A stretch of 64,000 nt of DNA from a bacterium (GCA_003353795.1 PIVY01000005.1:1-64000), one strand, 5' to 3'; counted from the first letter of the stretch, positions 9,430-18,778 are shown. Numbers and translations: made by a program. Notes: generated from the sequence alone by a model not told the origin.

Positions 9430-9795
9430 ATGAACCACGCTGCGACTCGGTCTGTACGTCCATTCTTGCTGCTGCCGCTGCTGGGCCTGCGGCTGTCTGT
9501 GGCGTCGGACCTGCCGGGGCCGCCGCGCCTGCTGCCATGCTACCCCAATCCGTTCAATGCCCACGCCAACCTAAACTTCACCGTGCCGTCGACGATGTAC
9601 GTGACATTGGAGATCTTCGACCTCACCGGTCACCGCGTGCGCAGTCTGCACGACGGTCCGGCGGTGGCCGGTCTCCACGAATGGATCTGGAACGGCGAGG
9701 ACGATCACGGACGCGGGCTGCCGTCGGGCAGCTACATGTGCCGGCTGGAAGCGGACGGTCACCTGGAAACGCGCCGGATGGTCATGGTCAAGTAA
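9430..9795 (+). CDS. Stand-alone signal peptide plus FlgD-like sorting domain
   Basis: 121 residues. A signal peptide (RPFLLLPLLGLRLSVA) is followed by only about 10 residues and then by the complete sorting-tail domain: CYPNPFNAHANL, VTLEIFDLTGHRV, GLHEWIWNGEDDHG, LPSGSYMCRL and the RRMVMVK end. The larger proteins in this window carry the same domain after hundreds of residues of cargo. It may be a fragment of a former larger gene, or a minimal exported protein. A different frame (9387-9833) is open across the same interval but has no such match. Its ATG has no RBS. Confidence 0.75.
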   Translation: MNHAATRSVRPFLLLPLLGLRLSVASDLPGPPRLLPCYPNPFNAHANLNFTVPSTMYVTLEIFDLTGHRVRSLHDGPAVAGLHEWIWNGEDDHGRGLPSGSYMCRLEADGHLETRRMVMVK

Positions 9796-9829
9796 CCCTC
9801 GAAATCGATCAACTCCCTGGAGAGTCCGC

Positions 9830-12800
9830 ATGAACGAAGGCCGCAGCTACCGCTATCTGGTGTACTCCCTGTTCCTCCTCTCGGGTGTGTCGGGGTTGAT
9901 CTACCAGATCGTCTGGACCCGGATGCTGGTGCTGGTGTTCGGCAACACCATGCTGGCCATGAGCACCGTGCTGAGCGCGTTCATGGGCGGTCTGGCGGCC
10001 GGCAGCTTCGTGCTGGGGCGGTACATCGACAGGAAGCCAAGACCTCTCATCCGGGTCTACGCGGTACTCGAGGCCGGCATCGGCGTCTTCGCGTTGTTGT
10101 TCCCCCTGCTCATCGTGGTAGCGACTCCCGTTTACGCGGCGATCTATCCGGCGGTCGAGGGGAACATCGTGCTGTTGAACCTGGCGCGATTCGCCGTCTG
10201 TTTCGCGCTCATCTTCGTGCCCACGTTCCTCATGGGGGGGACGTTGCCGGTGCTGATCAAGCGCTTCGCCGGCGGCGGCACCAACCTCGGGCATCAGACC
10301 GGTTTCCTCTACGGATTGAACACGGTGGGCGCGGTGCTGGGCACGGTGGCTTGCGGATACATCCTGCTGCGGGCCCTCGGCATGCAGCAGACCACCTGGG
10401 TCGCCGTGGCCATCAACCTGGGCGTAGCGGCGGTGGCCTGGATGCTGGGACGGCGGGCCGTCGAGTCCGCGCGCGAGGTGGCTGCCGATGCGTCGATCGA
10501 ATCCGCGACCGAACCGGCTACTCCGGCGTATGGCCGGGCCACCGTACGCCTGGTGCTGGTGGGAATCGGTCTCTCGGGATTCTGTGCCCTGGCCTACGAG
10601 GTCTTCTGGACCCGTATGCTCAATCTCTTCCTCCACAACAACATCTACTCGTTCACCGCCATCCTGGCGACATTCCTGGTGGGCATCGCCACCGGTAGCC
10701 TGGTCTACGGGCGATTCCTTTCGCGGCGGACCTGGCAGGTGCCGCTGTTCGTATGGTTGCAGGTGGCCATCGGCGCCCTGGCGTTTGCCACGCCCTATCT
10801 CTTCCGCAGCCTGCACGGCAGTCTGTTCAACAATTTCAACGAGACCCTGACCCTGGCCAAGACTGCGGTGATCATGCTGCCGCCCACGATCATGATGGGT
10901 ATCGCCGTGCCCCTGGCCATCCAGATCTGCCAGCGCGGCACCACCCGTGAGGGCACCAGCGTGGGTTCGGTGTACGCGGTCAATACCGTGGGCGCCATCC
11001 TCGGCGCCTTCGCCGCCGGCTTCATCTTGTTGCCCACAGTGGGACTGCACCAGGGCGTGATCCTGGTGGCGGCGCTCAACCTGCTGGCGGGAATCCTGCC
11101 GTTGATGGGCGTGTCGCGACCGGGCCGCCGGCCTGTGTGGGGCGTGGTCTACGCCGCGGTCGTCGTGGCCATGTTCGTGACCGCTCCGTCGGATCTTTTC
11201 CGCAGCCTCTTCCAGCGCGCCCATCCCAATGCCGAGATCGTGCACTACAAGGAGGGCAAGGTCGCCAATGTGCTGGTGTACGACTTCTACAAGCTCGGCT
11301 ATCAGGACTTCCACCTCAACGCCGTGAACGAGGCCTCGTCCCGCATCTGGCACGTGCAACTGTTCAAGCTGCTGGGTTTGCTGCCCACACTGGTGCACGA
11401 CGATCCGACCGACGCGCTGATGGTGGCCTTCGGCGCCGGCATGTCGGCGGGGGCCACGGCCCGCAACGTGGATTCGCTGGACGTGGTCGATCTGAATCCC
11501 GACATCGCGGGAATCGCCAGGGCCTACACCCGTGAGAACCTGGATGTCTACAACCAGCCCAACTTCAATCAGGTGGTCAACGACGGACGCAATGCACTGC
11601 TGCTGGACGATCGCCTGTATTCGCTCATCATCTCCGACGCCACCAACCCCAAGATGTTCGACTCGTGGACCCTCTACTCCCGGGAGTTCTACGAACTGGT
11701 GAAGAGCCGCCTCAAGCCGGGCGGCGTGTTCTGTCAGTGGGCCGTCTTCCCGCTGCCGGACGATTCGATCAAGGTGGTTCTGAACACCTTCCGCAGCGTG
11801 TTTCCGCACATGAGTTTCTGGAGCATCCACGGATCGTCGCAGGTGCTCATGCTGGGGACGCCGGAGCGCCTGGCCATCGACTACGCCGACATGGAGCGCC
11901 GACTCGAACCGCTGCTAGATGACGCCATGCTGCGGGATTACGGGGTGCCCGACGTGGCGAAGTTCCTCAGCTTCTTCCTCATCGGCGAGGACGGTATCGA
12001 CCAGATGCTCGCCGGTTTCGACAAGGTCAGCACCGATGATCTGCCCCATGCCCAGTTCCACATCCGTCAGGATCGCGCCGGTATCGATCACTGCCTGGAT
12101 CTGGTGCGTTACCAGGAGTCGATCACCGCGTACATGACCAACCTGGAGGCCGCGCCGGCGGACTTCGCGTCCACCATGGAGGCCTACGAGGATATGGCGC
12201 GGCGACTCAACATCGCCTGGCTCGCCGGCTCGACGATCCGGCCGGCCGAGGCCGCCGTGGTCGCCGCCGACGCGGGTCTTGCCGACGCCAACGTCGCCCA
12301 CGCTCTGAATCATTGCCCGGAGAAGAAACGCTACTTCACCAAGCGGGCGGCGGCGCACCCCGACGACCTCAATGCCTTGAACTGGCTGGGCACCATCCAC
12401 TCCAAGGACGGCGAGTTCGAGGAGGCGGAACGCTATCTCGATGCGGCCATCACCCAGGCGCCGGATTTCGCGTTTGCCCGCATGAATCGCGCGCGGGTGT
12501 ATGCCGCCACCGGACGCTTCGACGAGGCCGAGGCCGAGTACCTGGCCGTCCAGGATCTGAGTTCCACCCGGAGCCTGATCCAGGCCATGCCATCGGAGAT
12601 GAACCTCTTGCGGATTCGACGCAAGCTGGCCCGAAATCCCGAATCCAACGAACTGCGGGCCGCGCTCGGCATGGCGCTCTATTCCGACGGACGCATTCTC
12701 GAAGCGGTCGTCGAGCTTCGGCGTGCTACCGCCGGCGACGATGCTGATCCGCGCGTCCTCTACAATCTGGCGCGCATCTACGAACGTCACGAACTGGTGG

Positions 12801-13543
12801 CGCAGGCTGCACGGGCCTACGCCAGGGTGGCGGCCATGCGGCCGCAAGACCCGATGGTCGAGACCGCAGCCGCCAACATGGCCCTGGTAGCCGCCGATCC
12901 GGCCCAGAGGCGGGCCTGGTTCAACGGCAATCTGGTGGTGCCAGCGGTATCCACCGCGAGTGGTGAGACGCATCCCGCGACCTGCGATCAAGCGCGCGAT
13001 CTCTGGGAAGACTACGACCGCGGCAGCGTGCCCGAGTCGGCACGGTTGCGTCATGCGGCCGAACTCTACGAGCAGTCGATCCGGACCCGGCCCGACGATC
13101 TGCATGCGTATACCGATGCAGCCCTCATTCGCGAGGCGCTGGGGGAGTACGCGGCTGCGGCGGTACTCTGGCAGCGGGCTGGACTCATCCGTGGCGACAT
13201 GTCCGTGCTACGACAGAACGCCCGGCGGTTGCAACTGCTGGCCGATCTCGAGACGGCGCCGGCGACGGGGATCGAACGCGCGGATCTGCTGCGGAACCTC
13301 GGACGGCAGTACCGGCTTCTGGGCCAGCCCGAACTCGCGCTCAGTTACCTGCAGGAAGCCGCCGCGATGTCCGGCAGTCAGGCGCTGGTCTGGCAGGAGG
13401 TGGCAGACGCCGCGCTGGAAGTCGGCCGGTACGAGGTCTCGATGGCTGCGGCCGAACAGGCCCTCTCCCGCGACGCCGAACTGGCCGGCGCCGCCGTGAT
13501 CCGGAACCGACTCCTGGAGATGGGAGTGCCGTCCAGCCAGTAG
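9830..13543 (+). CDS. Membrane protein fused to spermidine synthase-like domain and TPR tail
   Basis: 1237 residues. Residues ~1-480 are two MFS-like membrane halves (SGLIYQIVWTRML repeated as CALAYEVFWTRML near residue 255), residues ~485-720 a spermidine synthase-like Rossmann domain (AFGAGMSAGAT near 530, DVVDLNPDI, NDGRNAL, SDATNP, SRLKPGG), and from about residue 830 a tail of TPR repeats (NWLGTIHSKDGEFEEAERYLD and further units). This three-part architecture is known in environmental bacteria but its reaction is not established. It starts 34 bp after the sorting-tail gene, with CTGGAGAG before the ATG. It is paralogous to the 5985 gene. Confidence 0.8.
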   Translation: MNEGRSYRYLVYSLFLLSGVSGLIYQIVWTRMLVLVFGNTMLAMSTVLSAFMGGLAAGSFVLGRYIDRKPRPLIRVYAVLEAGIGVFALLFPLLIVVATPVYAAIYPAVEGNIVLLNLARFAVCFALIFVPTFLMGGTLPVLIKRFAGGGTNLGHQTGFLYGLNTVGAVLGTVACGYILLRALGMQQTTWVAVAINLGVAAVAWMLGRRAVESAREVAADASIESATEPATPAYGRATVRLVLVGIGLSGFCALAYEVFWTRMLNLFLHNNIYSFTAILATFLVGIATGSLVYGRFLSRRTWQVPLFVWLQVAIGALAFATPYLFRSLHGSLFNNFNETLTLAKTAVIMLPPTIMMGIAVPLAIQICQRGTTREGTSVGSVYAVNTVGAILGAFAAGFILLPTVGLHQGVILVAALNLLAGILPLMGVSRPGRRPVWGVVYAAVVVAMFVTAPSDLFRSLFQRAHPNAEIVHYKEGKVANVLVYDFYKLGYQDFHLNAVNEASSRIWHVQLFKLLGLLPTLVHDDPTDALMVAFGAGMSAGATARNVDSLDVVDLNPDIAGIARAYTRENLDVYNQPNFNQVVNDGRNALLLDDRLYSLIISDATNPKMFDSWTLYSREFYELVKSRLKPGGVFCQWAVFPLPDDSIKVVLNTFRSVFPHMSFWSIHGSSQVLMLGTPERLAIDYADMERRLEPLLDDAMLRDYGVPDVAKFLSFFLIGEDGIDQMLAGFDKVSTDDLPHAQFHIRQDRAGIDHCLDLVRYQESITAYMTNLEAAPADFASTMEAYEDMARRLNIAWLAGSTIRPAEAAVVAADAGLADANVAHALNHCPEKKRYFTKRAAAHPDDLNALNWLGTIHSKDGEFEEAERYLDAAITQAPDFAFARMNRARVYAATGRFDEAEAEYLAVQDLSSTRSLIQAMPSEMNLLRIRRKLARNPESNELRAALGMALYSDGRILEAVVELRRATAGDDADPRVLYNLARIYERHELVAQAARAYARVAAMRPQDPMVETAAANMALVAADPAQRRAWFNGNLVVPAVSTASGETHPATCDQARDLWEDYDRGSVPESARLRHAAELYEQSIRTRPDDLHAYTDAALIREALGEYAAAAVLWQRAGLIRGDMSVLRQNARRLQLLADLETAPATGIERADLLRNLGRQYRLLGQPELALSYLQEAAAMSGSQALVWQEVADAALEVGRYEVSMAAAEQALSRDAELAGAAVIRNRLLEMGVPSSQ

Positions 13544-13616
13544 CCGCGAGCGTCCCTGGACCGGACCCGAGATCCATGCTACAGGTATCGGCGCCCCTCG
13601 AACCAGGAGACGGCCG

Positions 13617-14651
13617 TTGAGCAAGCACGACGACAAGCGCATGGGCTGGGAAGTGGCGCGCGATCTCGAGCGCGAGAAGGCCACCATCCTCGAGCGCATC
13701 GTGCCGGAGTGGCGGCAGATCAAGGCCGCCCTGACCGGGATCGTGGCCTTCTTCCTGGTCTTCCTGCTGGGTTGCTGGCTGGCGAGCAACTCCACCCGCA
13801 TCGCCGACAACGAGGTCATGATCACCCTCGGCTGGGCCGGCACCAGCGAGTGGGGCCTCATGTGGACGGTGATCCTGCTGGCCCTGGTCTTCGAGTTCAT
13901 GGACGCTGCAGCGGGCATGGGGTTCGGGACCGCTCTCACCCCGGTACTTCTGGTGATGGGTTTCGACCCGCTGCAGATCGTGCCCGTGGTGCTCATTCAA
14001 CAGACGGTGGCCGGCCTCGTCGGCGCCTTCCTCCACCGCGAGTTCCAGAACGTGGAGTGGCGATTCAAGCCGTTGAGCGAGACCGTTCGCCTGTGCCTCG
14101 TCATCGCCTCGTCGGGCACGGTGCTGGTGCTGCTGGCCACCATCGGAATCTACGCCGTGTTGGATCTCGACCCCATCTGGATCAAACTCTACGTGGCGCT
14201 CCTGCTGCTGGGCATGGGAGCCATCTCGCTGGTGCAGTCGCGGCGTGAACGACCCTACCGACCGAACATGCTCATCGCCTTCGGCGCCGTGGCCGGTTTC
14301 AACAAGGGCGTGGGCGGCGGCGGCTACGGTCCTGTGGTCACCATCGGCGGGCTCATTGCGGGCGTACCGGTCAAGAGCATGCTCGGTGTGACGGCGCTCT
14401 CGGAGGGCGTGGTCTGCTTCGTGGCGGTGGTCGCGTGGACCGCCATGGCCGCCAACGGCATCACCATCGACTACGTGCTGCTGCCGAGCGTGATGCTGGC
14501 GTCCATGGTGTCGGCGGTGCTGGCGCCCTACCTCACGCGCGTCTTCCCCGAACGCATCTGGACCGTGGTTGTGCCGGCCTACTGCCTGGTGGTGGTGGGC
14601 ATCACGATGTGGAAGTTGTGGCCGGATCTGGCCGCGCGGTTCGGCGGCTAG
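13617..14651 (+). CDS. TauE/SafE-family permease
   Basis: 344 residues, about eight membrane helices after a ~38-residue charged cytoplasmic N-terminus. The two glycine-rich half-repeat motifs typical of sulfite exporter TauE/SafE proteins are present (FMDAAAGMGFGTALTP near residue 95 and FNKGVGGGGYGPVVT near 222). Family members move sulfite, sulfoacetate or other organosulfur anions; the substrate cannot be told from sequence. The start is TTG at 13617, chosen because AGGAGA lies 6 nt upstream. It follows the spermidine-synthase-like gene by 73 bp. Confidence 0.85.
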   Translation: MSKHDDKRMGWEVARDLEREKATILERIVPEWRQIKAALTGIVAFFLVFLLGCWLASNSTRIADNEVMITLGWAGTSEWGLMWTVILLALVFEFMDAAAGMGFGTALTPVLLVMGFDPLQIVPVVLIQQTVAGLVGAFLHREFQNVEWRFKPLSETVRLCLVIASSGTVLVLLATIGIYAVLDLDPIWIKLYVALLLLGMGAISLVQSRRERPYRPNMLIAFGAVAGFNKGVGGGGYGPVVTIGGLIAGVPVKSMLGVTALSEGVVCFVAVVAWTAMAANGITIDYVLLPSVMLASMVSAVLAPYLTRVFPERIWTVVVPAYCLVVVGITMWKLWPDLAARFGG

Positions 14652-14747
14652 CGGCCGTTCACGAGCCGATCGAATTTCATCACATCCCATCGCTCGGTGC
14701 CATGGCCATCGGCATCCACCGCTCGCGCCCGTCGCAGTGCGCGGCCA

Positions 14748-14774
14748 TTGACACCGTCACGACGAATTCATAAT
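14748..14774 (+). promoter_or_regulatory. Promoter with consensus -35 for the NTF2-like lipoprotein gene
   Basis: TTGACA at 14748-14753 followed after 15 bp by CATAAT (14769-14774), or after 17 bp by TAATGT. It lies in the 305-bp gap before the lipoprotein gene and predicts a leader of about 175 nt. Confidence 0.5.
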
Positions 14775-14791
14775 GTCACAAAATGGGGATG

Positions 14792-14822
14792 AGTCGTTGT
14801 AACAGCAAACAATACAACGACT
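14792..14822 (+). promoter_or_regulatory. Leader hairpin in the 5' region of the lipoprotein gene
   Basis: AGTCGTTGTA (14792-14801) and TACAACGACT (14813-14822) form a perfect 10-bp stem with an 11-nt A-rich loop, just downstream of the predicted start of transcription. No T-tract follows, so a terminator is unlikely; it could stabilise the transcript or bind a regulator. No riboswitch class is recognised. Confidence 0.4.
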
Positions 14823-14956
14823 TCGGTGGAATCGCTTGGTGGCGCCCGTGCGCCCGGTTCCTCCCGTCAACGTCCCGTCCAGACGTCTCCGTCCTCAAGC
14901 AGAGGAGTTGCCCATGTCCCCATGATCACGGCCCCACGAATCGAAGGAGTCCCGAC

Positions 14957-15535
14957 ATGAAGACCATACTCAGCCATACCCTGTGCCTTGCCATGGCCGC
15001 CATGCTGGTCGGCCTCGCGATCTTGATGACCGGATGTGCTGACGACGCCGACCTGGTGATCCCCGACGCCGCCAAATCCAGCCTGCCTTTCGCCGCCACG
15101 CCGGATATCCTCATGGAGAACTTCCACCTGGCCTACGGATCCCAGGACCTCGCGTCCTATGCCGCAATGCTCCACCCCGACTACGAGTTCGAGCGTCACG
15201 GCGGCGGCACCTACGACCGCGAGGTGGAGTTGAAGATCGCCGCCCGCATGTTCAGTGGCGAGGACTACGTCAAGCCCGGCTGCACCATCGCGGGTGTTTC
15301 CAAGATCGAGATCGACGTCTTCGAGGGCCTGGGTGAGTGGGCCGAGGTCTCTGCCCGCGGTCGCGAGGTTCTCGGACGGACCTACCAGGTGAAGATCCGT
15401 TTCCTGCGTACCGACGGAGGCGTGCTCAGCGTCGACGGCCAGACCCGCTTCGAGGTCGTCCTGGACGAACTGGCGGGTCCGCGCGGTGAATCTCGGGACG
15501 GCTGGCGGATCCTGCGCCAGGTCGACGGGACCTGA
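14957..15535 (+). CDS. Lipoprotein with NTF2-like fold
   Basis: 192 residues. The ATG at 14957 has GAAGGAGT just upstream and opens a lipoprotein signal ending LMTGC, with Cys27 as the lipidated residue; the second mature residues are DD, which in some bacteria affects membrane sorting. The mature part looks like an NTF2/SnoaL-like cone fold: a helix NFHLAYGSQDLASYAAML, then HPDYEF, and curved strands to WRILRQVD. Similar small lipoproteins are common in FCB-related genomes without assigned function. It precedes the patatin gene by 104 bp. Confidence 0.7.
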   Translation: MKTILSHTLCLAMAAMLVGLAILMTGCADDADLVIPDAAKSSLPFAATPDILMENFHLAYGSQDLASYAAMLHPDYEFERHGGGTYDREVELKIAARMFSGEDYVKPGCTIAGVSKIEIDVFEGLGEWAEVSARGREVLGRTYQVKIRFLRTDGGVLSVDGQTRFEVVLDELAGPRGESRDGWRILRQVDGT

Positions 15536-15639
15536 TCCCGCAATCTCCGGCCTTGTTCAGCAAGGCGGACTTGGCGACGGCCCTTCGCGGCAGTAAGCTC
15601 CGGACCGGGATTCCGGATCTGCCGTGGAGGGCCGTCATC

Positions 15640-17847
15640 GTGTGCCGACGATCGCTGAAGATGCTCGTATTGCTCGCCGTTCTACCGGCGACCGTCGTTG
15701 CGGCGAGTCCCGACCGCCCCACCATCGGCGTCGCCCTCGGCGGCGGCGGAGCTCGCGGGCTCGCCCATATCGGCGTCCTCGAGCGCCTCGACGAATTGCG
15801 AATACCGGTCGATCGCGTCGCCGGCACCAGCATGGGCGCCGTCGTGGGATCGCTCTACTGCCTGGGCTTCCACCCGCAGGAGATCGACCAGAACGTCCGC
15901 CAGGTCGACTGGCGCCTGCTGATGACCGACCGCCCCGACCGCCGCCAGATATCCTTCCGCCGCAAGTCCGACGACATGAACCACCTCTGGCCCTTCGAGT
16001 TCGGCATCACGAGCAACGGCCTGGCGCTGCAACGGGGCCTGATCGCCGGGCAGAAGTTCGCGTCCATCTTCAGCGCGCCGGACCTCTACACCGCCGGCTA
16101 CCGGGGATTCGATGATCTGCCCATCCCGTTCCGCCCGGTGGCCACCGACCTGGTGACCGGCGAGATCGTGGTGCTGGAATCGGGCAACCTCATGCGCGCG
16201 GTGCGGGCGAGCATGGCGGCGCCGGGCGCGTTTCCGCCGGTCAGTATCGATGGCCGCACCCTGGTCGACGGATACCTGCGCACCATGGTGCCGGTGGATG
16301 TGGTGCGGGACATGGGAGCCGACGTGGTCATCGGCGTGCACGTGGGCTGGGCGCCGGGGGAGACTCCGCCCGGCAAGGAATGGGATCTGCCGTCCATCCT
16401 GCTGCAGGCGAACTACCTGCTCGCCTGGTCGAACACCGCACCCGAGCTCGCCGGCGCGGATGTGGCGGTCGTCGTGCGGCAGCCCGACATCCCGTTGTAC
16501 GATCTCACTCAGGTGGCCGCCGCCATCGAGGCCGGCCGGCGTGCCGTGGACGCCATGCGCGACGAATTGCTGCCCCTCGCGCTTTCCGAGGCGGACTACG
16601 AGCGCTGGCGAGCGGGAGTCGGCCGTCGCAGCGTTGAGCCACCGATCATCGAGAGCATCGATCTGGACAACCCAACCCGGGTGAGCAGTCGGACCATCTT
16701 GAAGCGCATCACCCAGGCGCCCGGCGATACCCTGGACGTGCCGCGCCTGGCGCACGATCTGGGCCGGGTCTACGCACTGGGGGTGTTTGAATCGGTGGAT
16801 TACAGCTTGCGGGGGGAGCTTCCCGGCGTCGACCTGGTGATCGAGCCCACGGAGAAACCGTACCTCCCGTGGATTCTCCGATTCGGGGCCGCGATCCGCA
16901 TCAACAACAACAACCGCGGCCAGATCCAGCTCGTTTCGCGGATCACGCGGCTCGAGCTCAACCAGCTCGGCGGCGAGATGCGGGCCGACGTGGTCGTGGG
17001 GTCGCGAATCGGCGCGGCGGTGGAATGGTATCAGCCCCTGGAGCATTCGCGAACCGTGTTCGTGGTGCCCAGTCTGTTCGCCGGATCTCATAGCGAGGAT
17101 GTCTTCGACGGATCCTACCGTGTTGGTAGCTTTCGCACCGATACCTGGGGCGGCCACCTCGGACTCGGTCTCAACGTCTCCAGGTTCGGCGAGATCCGGG
17201 GGACCTACTGGCGAGGCGGCGTCAGGACAAGGGTCGATTCGGGTCAGCTGGACAACCCGGGCGACGACAGCGATGCGGGGGCCGTGAATCTCCGTATCGG
17301 CTACGACCAGCTCGACAACCATGCCATTCCTACCGCGGGGATCGCCGGAAGTTTCCAGACCTGGCACTCCCGGACATCCCTCGGCGACACGTACGACTAC
17401 GATCGCTACTGGGGACACCTCATCGCGGCCACCACCGCCGGGCGCTGGACTCTGCAGACGCGCGTCCAGGCGGGGGGAAGCGAGGGCGATCTGCCATACT
17501 ACCGGGAATTCAGACTCGGTGGATTACGCGACGTCACCGGGATCCCCGACGGTTCGCTGCGTGGCGGCGCCTTCGGCATGGCGGGCGCAGGCGCTCTGTT
17601 CCACGTTTCGGGCCTCCAGTTGCCCTACGCGGCCCAGTGGCACCTGGGCGCTTGGTTCGACGTCGGCAATACCTGGGATCAGCCGAGCGACGCGTCCTTC
17701 CGGGATCTCATCCTCGGCGGCGCGCTGTCCGTGCTGCTGGAGACGCCCTTGGGACCGATCGAGGTGGGGTACGGCCGCAGTTCGAGCGGTCGCGGCACAG
17801 CCTACCTGCAGGCGGGAATCCACTTCGCGCAGCCGTTCAACATCTGA
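15640..17847 (+). CDS. Patatin-like phospholipase with POTRA and outer-membrane barrel
   Basis: 735 residues. Start GTG at 15640 is preferred: TGGAGGG lies 8 nt upstream and it opens a signal peptide (RRSLKMLVLLAVLPA). The patatin domain (about 25-315) has the oxyanion loop GGGGARG, the nucleophile elbow GTSMG and the catalytic Asp in VDGYL, so the Ser-Asp dyad is intact. A single POTRA-like unit follows (about 330-405: PIIESIDLDNP ... GVFESVDYSL) and then a 16-strand-type BamA/TamA-like barrel ending in AGIHFAQPFNI. This is the PlpD/type Vd-like architecture, in which the lipase may be exported or held at the outer membrane. It acts on phospholipids by family knowledge. Confidence 0.9.
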   Translation: MCRRSLKMLVLLAVLPATVVAASPDRPTIGVALGGGGARGLAHIGVLERLDELRIPVDRVAGTSMGAVVGSLYCLGFHPQEIDQNVRQVDWRLLMTDRPDRRQISFRRKSDDMNHLWPFEFGITSNGLALQRGLIAGQKFASIFSAPDLYTAGYRGFDDLPIPFRPVATDLVTGEIVVLESGNLMRAVRASMAAPGAFPPVSIDGRTLVDGYLRTMVPVDVVRDMGADVVIGVHVGWAPGETPPGKEWDLPSILLQANYLLAWSNTAPELAGADVAVVVRQPDIPLYDLTQVAAAIEAGRRAVDAMRDELLPLALSEADYERWRAGVGRRSVEPPIIESIDLDNPTRVSSRTILKRITQAPGDTLDVPRLAHDLGRVYALGVFESVDYSLRGELPGVDLVIEPTEKPYLPWILRFGAAIRINNNNRGQIQLVSRITRLELNQLGGEMRADVVVGSRIGAAVEWYQPLEHSRTVFVVPSLFAGSHSEDVFDGSYRVGSFRTDTWGGHLGLGLNVSRFGEIRGTYWRGGVRTRVDSGQLDNPGDDSDAGAVNLRIGYDQLDNHAIPTAGIAGSFQTWHSRTSLGDTYDYDRYWGHLIAATTAGRWTLQTRVQAGGSEGDLPYYREFRLGGLRDVTGIPDGSLRGGAFGMAGAGALFHVSGLQLPYAAQWHLGAWFDVGNTWDQPSDASFRDLILGGALSVLLETPLGPIEVGYGRSSSGRGTAYLQAGIHFAQPFNI

Positions 17848-18197
17848 CCGCGGACGGCGCGAAATCGGCCGGTCGAGGGTCTTCCGATCCACTATTTTCA
17901 TCGCATTCCACTCCCGGAAGACGCCAATCGAATCATGGTGTCTTTATATTCAATATACTGCGTTGCAACACGTTACCCGGCTACTCCAGGCACGCAGAAG
18001 TCCTTCTAAGTCATTGCTAAGGTAAACCTTGACATTATGCAGAATAACAAACCGCTCAGGTTCATGATTCGTCCGTCGATACCTAGTTCGAACATGGTCG
18101 GAACATTCCCGGAATTCGGGACATCGCTCTGATTCATGTTCGGGCCGGAACGAGCCCGGACCGGACCCAGGTTATAACGTGTGAAAGGATGAGAACC
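17848..18197 (+). other. 350-bp intergenic region, AT-richer, with helically phased direct repeats
   Basis: This gap before the Cache gene is visibly less GC-rich than its neighbours. It holds TTGACA at 18029-18034 without a convincing -10 box, a perfect GTTCGAAC palindrome at 18086-18093, and direct repeats GAACAT (18090), GAACAT (18101) and GAATTC (18112) spaced 11 bp apart, followed by GTTCGGGCCGGAAC at 18139-18152. TATAAC near 18173 could be a -10 box. No ORF with an RBS is seen. Confidence 0.4.
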
Positions 18198-18770
18198 ATG
18201 AGCCGCAGGACCAACGTTTTCGCCCTCGCCGTCGTCCTCACCCTGGCCACCGTGGCCGGGGCCCTGGCCGCCGATGACCCCGCCGCGCTGGCCGAGGAAA
18301 GCGCCGCCTACTGCAACAGCACCGCCGGTGACGGCATGACCCAGCCGAGCGTCCTCGTCGACCAGGTCAAGAAGGCCTGCGCCCTGCTGGAGAAGGAAGG
18401 CACCGCTGCCTTCGCGAAGTTCCAGGGCGAGGGAAGCGAGTACCTCTTCGAGGGTACCTACATGTGGATTCACACCCTCGACGACGGCACCATGCTGATG
18501 CATCCCATGAAGTACAAGTTGAACGGCAAGAGCGTCATCGGCCTCAAGGACAAGAAGGGCAAACGCTTCTTCGCGACCATGAACAAGGTCGTCAAGGCCG
18601 ACGGCGAAGGCTGGGTGGAGTACTACTGGCCGAAGCCCGGATCCAACGAGATCGTGCGCAAGGTGTCCTACGTCCGCGGTTGCAAGTCCGCCGACGGCAA
18701 GGACCTCGTGGTGGGCTGTGGCCTCTACAAGTACGACGACAAGACCCTGGCCGGACTGACGATCAACTAG
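18198..18770 (+). CDS. Secreted single-Cache-domain protein
   Basis: 190 residues. ATG at 18198 is preferred over an ATG nine bases earlier because AGGA then has proper spacing. A signal peptide ([19 protein letters not shown]) is followed by a Cache_2-type small-molecule sensor fold: helix ([16 protein letters not shown]), the strand [17 protein letters not shown], the loop [24 protein letters not shown], and [11 protein letters not shown], the last being very typical of sCache domains that bind small organic acids. It has no membrane anchor or output domain. It is next to a chemoreceptor, from which a strong hairpin separates it, so it may present ligand to that receptor. Confidence 0.85.
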   Translation: MSRRTNVFALAVVLTLATVAGALAADDPAALAEESAAYCNSTAGDGMTQPSVLVDQVKKACALLEKEGTAAFAKFQGEGSEYLFEGTYMWIHTLDDGTMLMHPMKYKLNGKSVIGLKDKKGKRFFATMNKVVKADGEGWVEYYWPKPGSNEIVRKVSYVRGCKSADGKDLVVGCGLYKYDDKTLAGLTIN

Positions 18771-18778
18771 ACCATCGT

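Noticed and set aside
9387-9833. 148-residue frame overlapping the orphan sorting-tail gene
   Set aside because: Its translation matches nothing, while the other frame encodes a full signal peptide and sorting domain.
17990-18060. Possible sigma-54 promoter upstream of the Cache gene
   Set aside because: GGCAC is present but no GC-containing -12 element lies at the correct spacing.
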